From positions 310,001 to 374,000 of the forward strand of contig JABSTR010000954.1 of NCBI GenBank assembly GCA_013339765.2: a DNA stretch of 64,000 bases, written 5' to 3'. A model generated the notes under the pieces. It was not told the origin of the DNA and made no database searches. It saw only the letters and a program-made list of their open reading frames with translations. Source of the stretch: Haemaphysalis longicornis. Its lineage: Eukaryota > Arthropoda > Arachnida > Ixodida > Ixodidae. Positions 54,926 to 64,000 of this stretch are shown here, one piece after another; the stretch's first letter is position 1, and each line of letters starts with the position of its first letter. Made by a program: the position numbers and the translations under genes.

Positions 54926-57480
54926 GACAGCTTTGCGATAAAAACAATTCGGCGAAGCTGTTTAGGATACACATCACGTCATGTAGAATGTTTCTATCTA
55001 TTTTTCTCCTATTTTGGTAATGGTAGTGGCTATGACTTTGCGATTACGTAACGAATACTTGGAAAGCTTAGCGTTTTATCCTGGAAGACAAACACGGGGC
55101 TATGAATATCCCTCCCGGATGCCAATACGTGGGCATCTACTGATGCCCATGTATTGACGGCAGACGGGAATTATGTAACACTTAAAACTTCACTATGACT
55201 GCATTAATCACGACAAGCAAATGAAACTTGGTGTAACAACAGAGTAGTATCAGGTTACAGCCGTTTTCCTCTGAGCATTCGCGATAAAGTTGGCTTTTCC
55301 GCAAAGCGTCTTGCGCAAGCCCAGGAAAAATGCACAGAACCCTAGCCATATTAAGGGTATAGTGCCTAGAATATACTGCCAGTATATTCTAGGCACTGTA
55401 TTAAGGGCACAGGGTAAGCCCTATACTTCCCATGCATTTTTGGCCATTTTGAGGTACATTTTTCTCGGCATCTAATATAGGTGTCTACATAACGATATAT
55501 CATTTTCTTTCAAATTTTGTGCTCTTTTAACTGTACTAGAAATATAAACTTCCTTAAAAAATGCAGTTTTTATAATTTTTTGTCCGTTGGTACCTAAATT
55601 TTGGCATTATTTTAGTATTAAAAGTTGTGTACCAAAAAAACTGTTACGTGCATATTTCCAATTCTAGTACAGCAGGTGTGACAGTTATGTAGATGACAGG
55701 AAAAAAAAAATCAGCTCCTTGTCCTGGAAGATATAGGAAATAATGGTTACCTATGTAAGAAAAAAAAACATTGTTTGAGATAATGGAGTTTAAAGTAAAA
55801 AAGAGGTGAAAAACCATACTTTTTTGCCAAAACCACCACTGGAGCCATTTATTTAAAAAGCACCAACTTCATAATCACCGTCAAAGTCATTTTTTTTTTT
55901 TGCTTTTCACCCGATTTTCAATTGAACTTCTCTAATTGCGAAGAAAAACAAAAAGTCATTTATTCAAAATTTCGCCTTACCTGTGCCCTTAAGCTCTGCC
56001 ATGAAATAACGGGGCCTGGTCACTTGCAAAGGCTACCTCCACAAGTAGGGGCTCATTGCGGGAAAGCATAAGAAGGAACTGTAGGGCAGCAATGACTGCA
56101 GCAACAGCATTAGCATGATTTGCAGGGGACCATCTATTCGCCTTCGGCGGCAGATGCGCCGATATGCCGGCGACGAACACGCGTTCCCCAGCTGCCGCCG
56201 AGAGAAAACTACCCCCAACAAACTACTGACAGATGTCGCTCTAAAATGAGCACGGAAAGCACGGATACGCGTACTGGACGGCTCAAACGATTGTCGCACT
56301 GAACACTCACTGTACCCGCAACAATTTAGGTGCATGATAGTTCTCTCTAGCAGACGACGTTCGTAGCGTCACTAGACGTTCGGGGTGGAACGCGCCACTA
56401 TGGATTAAAAAAACAAAACAAGGAGAGATTGAAAAATGTCGGAAAATGACAAATACCGTTATTCCCGGCATATCTTCCTTCTCTCTAACAAATAACAGCT
56501 ATTTCAGGTATTTCGAATGACTACGTCAGCAGAACTATTGCACGTCGCCAGTACCATCGTTATTCCGACGTCTTGGCGAGCTGCGTGAGTTTTTTGCCGT
56601 GAACGTCAGTACGTCGGTGCGCCTAGATTGATTACTTTCTTGGTTTCGTCCGTCGCATACGCGGCGTTTGTCCCGCGCAAGCAGGAACTTAATCATGAAT
56701 TCCTTTACTACGTCGCTGCAGCGAACGGAAACACGAATTCCTTCCGGAGAAAACGCCAATCGGACCACTTTCATCTGATCTTTGGCGCCTGAACGTCGTG
56801 TGCTTCCCGTGCTGTTGCGGCGTGGGATGTCGTGTTAGCCTGCAACAGGCATGAAATATGTGGACCACAGTGCCAGACGGCGAAGCTTAGATAACGACAA
56901 TGGATAGCAGCAACAAGCCGCTTCTTCCCGTCACATCCAACGGGAACGCAGCATTGCAGTCTATGTTGGGTCTAAACTACCGCTAGAGTGAACTAGAACT
57001 ACTACCGCTACTGCTTCAGCCTCATTGGGGTGCTTAAGCTTATAGAAATGGTAATCACATTTTTATTTATTTCTTTTACGGAGCTGTGCTGTTGGCTTTT
57101 ACGCAGGTGTACTGCGTGCCATCTTAAGTAACCATTCAAGCCATTGTAACACTGCAAAATATTTTCCGCCCCGGGGCGGTAGCTTGGGCGTAGCCAGTAG
57201 TAACCAGTGATGAGTTGTGTTATGTACACGAAGTATTCTTGCTCCGTAATTATGTAACTTACCATTTCATGAATATGTTTGCAGAAAGATTGGACACTGT
57301 TACTTTGCCTGTCGACGGTACGCTCCCTAATATGGGCAGGATGAAGCTCAACCTCCGTAGCCAATTTTAGAGGCTATTGGTTATGTAGATCGTCAATGGG
57401 AGTGAACGTTATTTGTTTTGCTAATTCACAGGTAATGTTTAGAGACATGAGCTGTGCTCTTACTGGTTCCGTCGGTGTAT
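54926..57480. other. no gene; two palindromes
   Basis: Inverted repeats at 55114-55168 and 55361-55397 are described as findings. 55500-55980 is A/T-rich with homopolymer runs and no ORF. Minus ORFs at 56033-56335 and 57008-57364 have no domain. 56700-56960 is somewhat GC-richer without promoter motifs. Confidence 0.4.
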
Positions 57481-57499
57481 TGAGCGAGTGATTTTTGGC

Positions 57500-57742
57500 G
57501 CCGGGTTGTGCGCGTGCCACGGCTGCACGCGGAGCTTGGTGCTGGCGACGCCCAAGGCCCGCGCGCTCAGCTGGCTGGACGTCCGGCCCCTACGTACCGC
57601 GGTCTCACTAAAACCTGCCGGTCCCAACTTACTTGGAGTCCTGCATTTCTGTGGGCTTGTTTTTGTACCTGTCGTTTTTATACCGTTATGTAAGTTCCTT
57701 GTGTGCGGTTCACCCTGGTACAGTAGACTTCCGTTACGCTGA
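57500..57742 (+). CDS. candidate coding exon, unknown protein
   Basis: The plus frame containing FGAGLCACHGCTRSLVLATP and KARALSWLDVRPLR has G or C at nearly every third position up to about 57598, a strong coding-like bias. It continues with lower bias to a TGA at 57740. No convincing acceptor precedes it and the nearest donor (CTAC|GTACCG) is poor. It could be an exon of the gene with the 62.1 kb exon, another gene, or GC-rich non-coding DNA. Confidence 0.3.
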   Translation, partial: AGLCACHGCTRSLVLATPKARALSWLDVRPLRTAVSLKPAGPNLLGVLHFCGLVFVPVVFIPLCKFLVCGSPWYSRLPLR

Positions 57743-58265
57743 ATGCGAATGTAACTAGAATGCATTTCCGAAATTATAAATGCGTTAATGTTGCAGTGAC
57801 AGAACAATGGAGCACACAGGTCCGCCGCATGCCTCACCGTGTGGCTGCACTGTCAGTAAACTGCGCGCATGCGTAGTTCTTGTAGAGCGTTTGCGAGTGT
57901 AAATGCTTGATAAAGAAGCGACGCCGGTCATTTATTTTGAGTCGTCTTTTAATGCTCTGTCGCCATTGAGCATCCTGTTATCTACTACATTCGGGAGTCA
58001 AGCGCGCAGCAGGCTGATTGCAGCTAGCATGGTGCCCTTCAACGATCATCCCGCTTAGTGCTTTCCATGCGCCCACAGTCACACCAGCAGACTATCATAC
58101 TATGGAGAAACCTCTACTGCACAAGGTAGGGCTGTTTTCCATCAAAAGTGGCCTAGCACGGGCAGTGTAGCTGAGGTCGACTCTGGTCCCTGCAAAGCTG
58201 CCACGGCCTTGTAAAGTACGCCGCATTCCCCTCCCCTACTCCCCATCCTCTTCCCCAAACAGGCC
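57743..58265. other. no gene recognised
   Basis: Mixed sequence with no domain or repeat signature. Confidence 0.4.
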
Positions 58266-58269
58266 TTTC

Positions 58270-58475
58270 ACCCTCCTTACCAATAAAGGTGCTACTACTA
58301 CTACTGCTCGGTGGTGACGCAGCGTGAAAAGGCGCCTCGAAATAAACGACCGGCGATGCTTCTTGATCTTGCCTCCATAAAAAAAGCGGCTGCCGCAGCC
58401 GGGAATTGCACCTACTTCCTTGGGCCCAACAGCACAATGCCTTAGCCACTGAGCCATCGTGGCTGGTAGTCCTCC
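58270..58475 (-). mobile_element. tRNA-headed SINE, diverged, (TAC)n tail
   Basis: On the minus strand the head reads CCACGATGGCTCAGTGGCTA then AGGCATTGTGCTG (A-box half) and a B-box relic, GTGCAATTCCCGGCTGCGGC. The body differs from the Ruka-like SINEs and ends in an AGTAGTAGTAGTAGC tail next to AATAAA-like ACCAATAAAG on the opposite strand. A distinct or old family sharing the tRNA head. Confidence 0.6.
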
Positions 58476-58782
58476 ACTGTGGTGCACCTCATGGCACAGG
58501 TGTAGCTTTGGTGCATAAAACCCGCCAAATTTGAAAGCCTGTATGCTCCCACTGAGTGGCATTGTTTGACCACTTGCAAGTGCAAGTGGTCAACACAGTG
58601 CAAGTGCGAGCAGTATTTGTGTTCAGAATTTTACTTTTTCTCATGATCTCTTTGTACTTTTCTCAGGGCTCACTAAGTTTGGCAAAGTCGAGATTTGTCT
58701 GGTCAAATCTAGATCTCTCAATTACAGCACGCATTCATAACCTAGGCATTTTTTCTGCCCGTAGAACATGAAATATGACCTT

Positions 58783-59024
58783 ACCCGCCGCCGTGGCTCT
58801 GGGCCTAAGGCGTTGCGCTGCTGAGCACGAGGTCGCGGGTTCGATTCCCGGCCGCGGTAGCCGCTTTTCTGATGGAGGCGAAAAGCAAAAACGCCTGTGT
58901 GTACGAGATTTTGGTGCACGTTAAAGATCCCCAGGTGGTCAAAATTAATCCGGAGCCTTCCACTACAGCACGCCTAATCGCCTGCGCTGCGTCGGCGCGT
59001 TAAACCCTCAAATCAATCAAATCA
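58783..59024 (+). mobile_element. tRNA-derived SINE (Ruka-like), full length
   Basis: Head CCGCCGTGGCTCTGGGCCTA then AGGCGTTGCGCTGC (A-box region), B box GGTTCGATTCCCGGC, GCTTTTCTGATGGAGGCGAA, the body AAAATTAATCCGGAGCC and an AATCAATCAAATCA tail. A 15-bp target-site duplication ATGAAATATGACCTT flanks it exactly (58768-58782 and 59025-59039). Confidence 0.95.
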
Positions 59025-59039
59025 ATGAAATATGACCTT

Positions 59040-62000
59040 CTGCCACATTCACTGGACGTCCACTCGGTGCTAAAGCACTACATGGGATCGGGCCTAATGG
59101 AAACCCGGCCTGCCAGATCGCACCTGTCTCCCCCTTTCCCGGGCTGGGCCCAGGCCAAGCCTTTGTTTTTTGAAAGCAATAAGGCATACCGTGCTATTTA
59201 TGCAACCATCAAACATACAACTGTCAAATGCTGTTGATCAATTGTAGCCGATTCACTTGTAACTTATTTATTGTATCCTTAAGCAGCAGTCTGGCTAGAC
59301 AGAAGTCAAACATATTTATTTGAGCTATTAATGCGTCACTTCATGCGTCATTCCAGCCATGCTGAAGCAAAATTCATCCCTATTCTGTTTATTCGCCACC
59401 TTCTGGGCCTCGTAATTTATGACTGAACTTAATGGCGTAAATCATTTTCTTCTCTAAAAATTGTTGTAGGAGCTGAAGAAAAGTACAATTCACCTGAAAT
59501 TCCATTTGAATTGCCGGACTTTAAATTACAGTAAGCACATATCAGACCGGAAAAAACTAGAAGACTTTTTCATTAAATTAGAGGCGTGATTTATGCGTTT
59601 TAATTAAAAGACAGATCTTTTACGGGGGCTTTTCGTCCGCTTTTTTATAACATTAGCATTGAAGGCTGTTTACATTATATTTGCACCACTGCCTGATCAC
59701 AGAGCAACCTGTAGTGTCACATCCGGCTTAAATGTGTAAATTGTTTTATCCATTGTGTTGTGATAATGTGTGCCTCCTGTAAATGAGGACAAGGGTGTGA
59801 TATTTTTTTTCTGTTTGTAAGGTATAGCCCCAGGAGGCTTTGGTGAACCAAACATAAGCCTCAAATTGTTGCTGAAGTTCTTGCGTTGCACTTACAACTG
59901 TTGCCTCAAGGTGACTAGTGAAAATTTTTTGAGTGCTAGTGCTTTTGCTTTTCTGGCGTGTTTTTATTTTTTCAGCAGATAGCAAACATTTCCTGCAGAA
60001 CTCTCAAAAGTGTGGCCATGTTTCACCCCTGCGAAGTTTTTCATAGGGTGACCAAGGCATTTCCTGTAAGAATACAACTGAGCAGAACTATGATTTTTTT
60101 ACACAAGGCTCTAATCTAAATTGTAGAATTTTCAGATTTGCAATTCTGCGAGAGTATAGTTGCAAATTTCTCTTTTTGCGAAGGACCCTTCTTTTTTTTT
60201 GTGCTGGCTCCTAATTTGGTGCATTACTCCTTAAAAACATTTTTGTTACAAAGTAAATAATTTGTTTCAATTACATGAAAATCTAATATGCCAGGTTTTT
60301 ACGTGTAACAACATATAGTTTGCAATGTAGTTATCAATATATAAAATTATTTATAGTCACGTGAATTCAGGTTTTCCCCTTTGATAACTGGAGAGTTCAA
60401 GCAATTTCACAATGTTTTGTTTATAACCGTAAATCTAAAGCTAAGTAGTGCAACTTTACTACCTTGTTTAGTCTACTGTAAGGAGCCAAAAAAGGAACTA
60501 CTGTACTGCTAAGTCTACTGTAAGGAACCAGACAAAGTGGCGTTTTGTGCGGCACCAGTTGTTTCAAATTGTGAAGTGGTTGTGAAAATGGATTTGAAGC
60601 ATCACACATCTCTTTACAATAGTTTAATCACTTCTGGCATAAAAGTTTGTGTGTGTGTGACGAAGTTGGGGGTAAATCTGGACCAGGTGGCCAATGTGGG
60701 AGAAAAAGACTGAATGCCACCGTCTTCCTCTGCTTTTCCTCGGTTTTTCCCCCAAGTCAGTTAACCGAATAACATGCACTTCAGTTATGATGGCAGCCTG
60801 AACATTGCTCTGTTTTTTCAAATAAGGGAATAAGCTGTCGTACTACTGTGAGCTGTGAGAAGTAGTGAAAACAGATCTGACCTAGGCTCGGAATTGGTCT
60901 CTCAATGTCTGGTGCCTGCAGCTGCTGGAGACAGACAGGAATAGTGTGGCATTCGTATGGTGCAGTTAAGCACTAGTAATGTATCTCTGTAGAGGGAACA
61001 TTTGCAAATGAACTTTTCATACTTTGAAATATGTTTACTGCAAACGAGTCTTTATTTTGCGTGAATGGGGTCAAACATATTTGCCTAGCATTGTATGTTC
61101 ACACTCACATATTTGTTGCTTGCTAGTAGCACTTGACCCTTTCGATTTGGTATAGTAACTTGCAAAGGCATACAAATCAGTTTTCATAGCTGGGTTGTAC
61201 ATCGTTGCCAGCTGTGCGCACTTTTTATTTCATTTCCCTTTTAAAACAATTAAAGAGCTAGTTTCGCTGGAGTGGCATGTTTCTGATGTTTCATTGACCT
61301 ATGGGTATGGAGAGACGGAGGGAGTTAGGTGTGCCAGTACCTGTAGTTAGTTTGAGGTTGGGGGCAAAAAGTTTTGTTTTCCTAGGTAGACGTTTTCCTT
61401 TTGGGTCCCTGCTAATAAGAAAAAACAAGATGCGTTTAGCGGATGTTAATTTTGGTAAAAAAAATTCTTATGTTAGGCATCATCTTCAGCTCTTACAGGC
61501 CTAGGCTCACGCTTTCGAAGTTGTTTTTTGTTTGTTTTTTTGTTTGTTGTCTCTGCAGTGCCTGTTTGATAGGCGGGGTTAGCCTCCTCCTCTCCTGGCA
61601 TAACCACGGTTAGGGGCAAGAAAGGTTAGAGTGAGATTGTTTGTGCTACTATTACTAATATTTAGTATTACTCCTACAATTACAATTATGCCAGCATGAT
61701 TCCAAGGCCTAGTTAGTAGTTTATTGTGTGGCAAACAGCACAGGCAATAGAAACAATGGATATGAAACAAGGTTTGTGTAGCACTGAATTTGTTTTTATG
61801 CAGTTGTATTGTGCTGTCATAGTTGGACACACCTCATAGAAATCTGCGTAAGAAGGGATGAGGGTTTCTTAGGGGCTGGTAGATGCGGAGGTTTGTTGCC
61901 TCCACATCTTTGATTTTGGGGAGGAGATGGGGTGAGAAGCCATTTCAGTGTTTTTGTAGTTTGGCCTCTGACACAAAAGACGGGCCCTAACATAAAACAT

Positions 62001-62130
62001 CAAATGTGGGAGCTGTGGGCGCAGTGGGCAGCACATTTAAGCGCGCCAGGGGGAGGGAGGGGGTACAGTTGTGTTTGTTGGGGATGATGAAGCCTTTTGG
62101 TTAATCAGTGGTGGTGCCTCTTCATCGCAG
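59040..62130. other. probable intron or intergenic; no exon recognised
   Basis: AT-rich throughout, with no domain-bearing ORF. It may be intron upstream of the 62131 exon. A polypyrimidine-poor but acceptable acceptor, CTTCATCGCAG, closes it. Local repeat: TCTACTGTAAGGA at 60471 and 60513. Confidence 0.45.
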
Positions 62131-62331
62131 GGACTGAATGTGATGTGCATCCAGATGATGCTGGACTACTGCAACCCAGCATACTCGGGAGCCTCGTGGG
62201 GCTTCCTGGGCACAACCGACGAGACGCTGTTTATCTTGGGCAACTTCAGCGCCCTCATGATGAACGGCCTCCTATTCCTCTGCTGCGTCCTGTCTGGGGC
62301 CACGGCAGTCGCACTCTCGAAATCCCTCCTG
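62131..62331 (+). CDS. internal exon of an unknown multi-pass membrane protein
   Basis: A 201-base exon bounded by CATCGCAG|GGA and CTG|GTAGGT, phase 0 at both ends, 67 codons. It starts GLNVMCIQMMLDYCNP and continues through SGASWGFLGTTDE to LFILGNFSALMMNGLLFLCC and VLSGATAVALSKSLL. One long hydrophobic stretch (about residues 32-60) predicts a membrane helix or hairpin. Third positions are strongly G/C, unlike the flanks, which supports coding. A second frame is also open but has neither this bias nor a sensible hydrophobic pattern. The family is not recognised; a Ruka-like SINE sits in the following intron 130 bases on. Confidence 0.6.
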
Positions 62332-62465
62332 GTAGGTGCTCCACTTTTCTTTTTTTTGTCTACTCTGATCCCATCCCAGCTGCATTAATTTTTTATTGTA
62401 ATCCCGAGTATTCCCTGTTACACAATTTCATCTTGCATAAGCCATGTGATATTTTAGTGATCTGA

Positions 62466-62702
62466 TTGATTGATTGTAGGGATTAACGCGCCGACGCAAC
62501 GCAGGCGATGAGGCGCGCCGTAGTGGAGGGCTCCGGATTAATTTTGACCACCTGGGGATCTTTATCGTGCGCCGAAATCTCGCACACACGGGCATTTTTG
62601 CTTTTCGCCTCCATCAGAAAAGCGGCCGCCGCGGCCGGGAATCGAACCCACGACCTCGTGCTCAGCAGCGCAACGCCTTAGCCACTGAGCCACCGCGGCG
62701 GG
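62466..62702 (-). mobile_element. tRNA-derived SINE (Ruka-like), full length
   Basis: Minus strand: head ACCCGCCGCGGTGGCTCAGT then GGCTAAGGCGTTGCGCTGC (A box), B box GGTTCGATTCCCGGC, the common body and an (AATC)n tail. A 16-bp target-site duplication TATTTTAGTGATCTGA (62450-62465 and 62703-62718) is exact. It lies in the presumed intron after the 62131 exon, in antisense orientation. Confidence 0.95.
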
Positions 62703-62992
62703 TATTTTAGTGATCTGAGATCAGTTCATGTGCTTAAAGAGGACACTCTAGTGTGTTTTCTTCTGGCGCACCCCGTAGGAAATACATTACAGATCAAAGT
62801 TTTGAGTAATGAATCACATTGAATACAATTGGTTGCATTTAAAAAAAAACAGTTGCCATTTTTGGAATACCAGAGACACAGTTTTAGGTTATGCCTTTTA
62901 TTGAAATACAGTTGAACCCCTTTATAAGAGACACGTACCGGGGAGCAGTTTCTGTCTCTTATACGAGATGCCTCTTATAAGCATGGAACCTG

Positions 62993-63312
62993 GCCGAATT
63001 CTCTAAAAAACGGGCGTCGCTTTGAAACGACGGGGTAGCGCCATGCAAATGCATGTGTTTTGGGGTTGGGGCCGTCGCTTTGGGGCGGCCTGCTGGGCAA
63101 TCAGGCAGAAAAGCGCCGTGGCAAGGGCGCGAAGCGACAAGTGAAGCGCGGGGAGGCAGTGGGTGTCACTCGAGCCCTTGCCACAGCGCTTTTCTGCGGT
63201 GATTGCCCCAGCCCGCCGCCCCAAAGCGACGGCCCCAACCCCAGAACACATGCATTTGCATGGCGCTACCCCGTCGTTTCAAAGCCCCCGTCGTTTTAGA
63301 GAATTCGGCCCA
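62993..63312. mobile_element. long near-perfect foldback nested in the pogo-like element
   Basis: Arms of about 140 bp: left GGCCGAATTCTCTAAAA, GACGGGGTAGCGCCATGCAA, GGGGTTGGGGCCGTCGCTTT; the right arm is the complement of all three in reverse order, with a centre near 63135-63170. Few mismatches. No ORF other than arm-derived shadows. Confidence 0.85.
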
Positions 63313-63526
63313 TGTTTTCACTTACTAATCAGACCCTAGTTCAATGTGGGCACCGTATGACTAAAATAAGCTCAAAAGAACACTACAGCATGTTTCAAGA
63401 GATTCATTCTAATTAATGTTTGGCCCCAGAATTTATGAAACTTTGCTTCATGACTGTATTTACACTGTTTTTTACAACCAATTCTACAAGCTTTTTTCCT
63501 TTCCTTGTTTGTGGAAGATGAATCGT

Positions 63527-63622
63527 AGATGTTGAGTTCACAAGCCTGATGAATAGCCAGAGCGCACAGCTTCTTCCGCTGTGTGCTCAGGCTATTCATT
63601 ACGCTTGCAGGACTCAACATCT
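63527..63622. repeat. 96-bp imperfect palindrome
   Basis: AGATGTTGAGTTCACAAGC, TGATGAATAGCC and GCGCACAGC on the left pair with GCTGTGTGC, GGCTATTCATTA and GCTTGCAGGACTCAACATCT on the right, with a 7-base loop. Confidence 0.75.
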
Positions 63623-64000
63623 GCAGTGCTTCTTGATTGGGAGCTACGCGAGTGGGAGAGCCCGCATGTGTGATCGCGCTCCATCCAATGGATGGCAGTA
63701 AGCTTCAACCACTTCTGTCAGTTGCATTTCCATTGGCAGGGCTTCTCATTGTCATTTCATAGCTGACTGAACCAAATAGCGACTGCAGGCGTCTGTCGTC
63801 CACCTGTGTTTCCACAATGGAAGCAACTGCAATTAGTGACTGGTGGCACTGCATCTGAAGTTAAAATGTCTGTTACAAGCGAGATTATTGATTAAACTTC
63901 AAGGATGACTTGTCCCTTATAACCAATCTTCTACATCCAATGTCTGTTATAAAAGAGGTCGATTTAATGGGAAAGATAGGGCAGCCAACCATGTGGGTGA

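Larger units (their letters stand above)
62909..64000. mobile_element. pogo/mariner-like element, left part
   Basis: After a TA, CAGTTGAACCCCTTTATAAG begins a terminus typical of pogo/Tigger-like elements. Subterminal copies of TGTCTCTTAT(A/AC)GAG occur at 62952 and 62972, and related TGTCTGTTA(C/T)A(A) boxes near 63868 and 63942. No transposase is recognisable and the right terminus is beyond the window. Confidence 0.5.

Noticed and set aside
58783..59024. tRNA gene suggested by A and B boxes (also at 1.5, 20.8, 42.5, 58.4 and 62.6 kb)
   Set aside because: No complete cloverleaf with an anticodon loop; heads are followed by SINE bodies and flanked by target-site duplications.

Overview
This is eukaryotic nuclear DNA, most likely from an ixodid (hard) tick. 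The case for a tick rests on three precisely bounded copies of one tRNA-derived SINE of the kind known from hard ticks (Ruka-like), on degraded non-LTR retrotransposons with RNase H domains, and on two first exons beginning MSHT-x-TVTR, the N-terminus I associate with arthropod MARVEL-domain proteins. There are no bacterial-style operons, intact long genes, rRNAs, CRISPR arrays or supported functional tRNA genes. Most of the window is intergenic or intronic sequence filled with transposon debris. All assignments are from reading the sequence; no database search was run.

Host genes. Two short minus-strand coding exons, 15.4 kb apart (3686-3772 and 19105-19215), start with nearly the same peptide and end at a phase-0 GTGAG donor. 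They are either first exons of two tandem MARVEL (CMTM/MAL-like) paralogues or two alternative first exons of one gene continuing to the left. Near the right end a plus-strand exon (62131-62331) encodes a hydrophobic segment of an unrecognised membrane protein. Weaker candidates are a TATA/initiator promoter plus exon at 8239-8519, a CpG-rich TATA/TCAGT promoter at 49044-49126 with a 36-codon ORF downstream, and a GC3-rich ORF at 57500-57742.

Mobile DNA, left to right. 1-310: LINE C-terminal fragment. 3-19 kb: foldback elements of one family (five copies), a second MITE and simple repeats. 20-24.7 kb: SINE and two minus-strand LINE fragments. 25-27.5 kb: an unclassified repeat, two 17-bp minisatellite arrays, a LINE tail and a hAT-like terminus. 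27.8-30.2 kb: a LINE whose 5' part is inverted relative to its 3' part (twin-priming structure). 31.6-32.4 kb: a Tigger/pogo remnant. 33.0-34.8 kb: a CR1/L2/Jockey-type LINE. 35-37 kb: second copy of the unclassified repeat, a long CT microsatellite and an old SINE. 39.3-42.5 kb: the longest LINE (linker, RT, RNase H, zinc finger). 43-49 kb: repeat copies, a 0.6-kb TIR element and a minus-strand LINE tail. 49.5-52.3 kb: a LINE carrying a second LINE inside it and a poly(A)-ended retroposon in its 3' UTR. 54.5-54.9 kb: a possible retroposon/LINE-tail chimera. 58-64 kb: more SINEs, the membrane-protein exon and a pogo-like element holding a long foldback.

No gene system in the bacterial sense is present. 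The most informative points are the paired MARVEL first exons, the rearranged and nested LINEs, a covarying stem in one LINE 3' UTR, and many short near-perfect palindromes in otherwise unique sequence that look like template-switch products.
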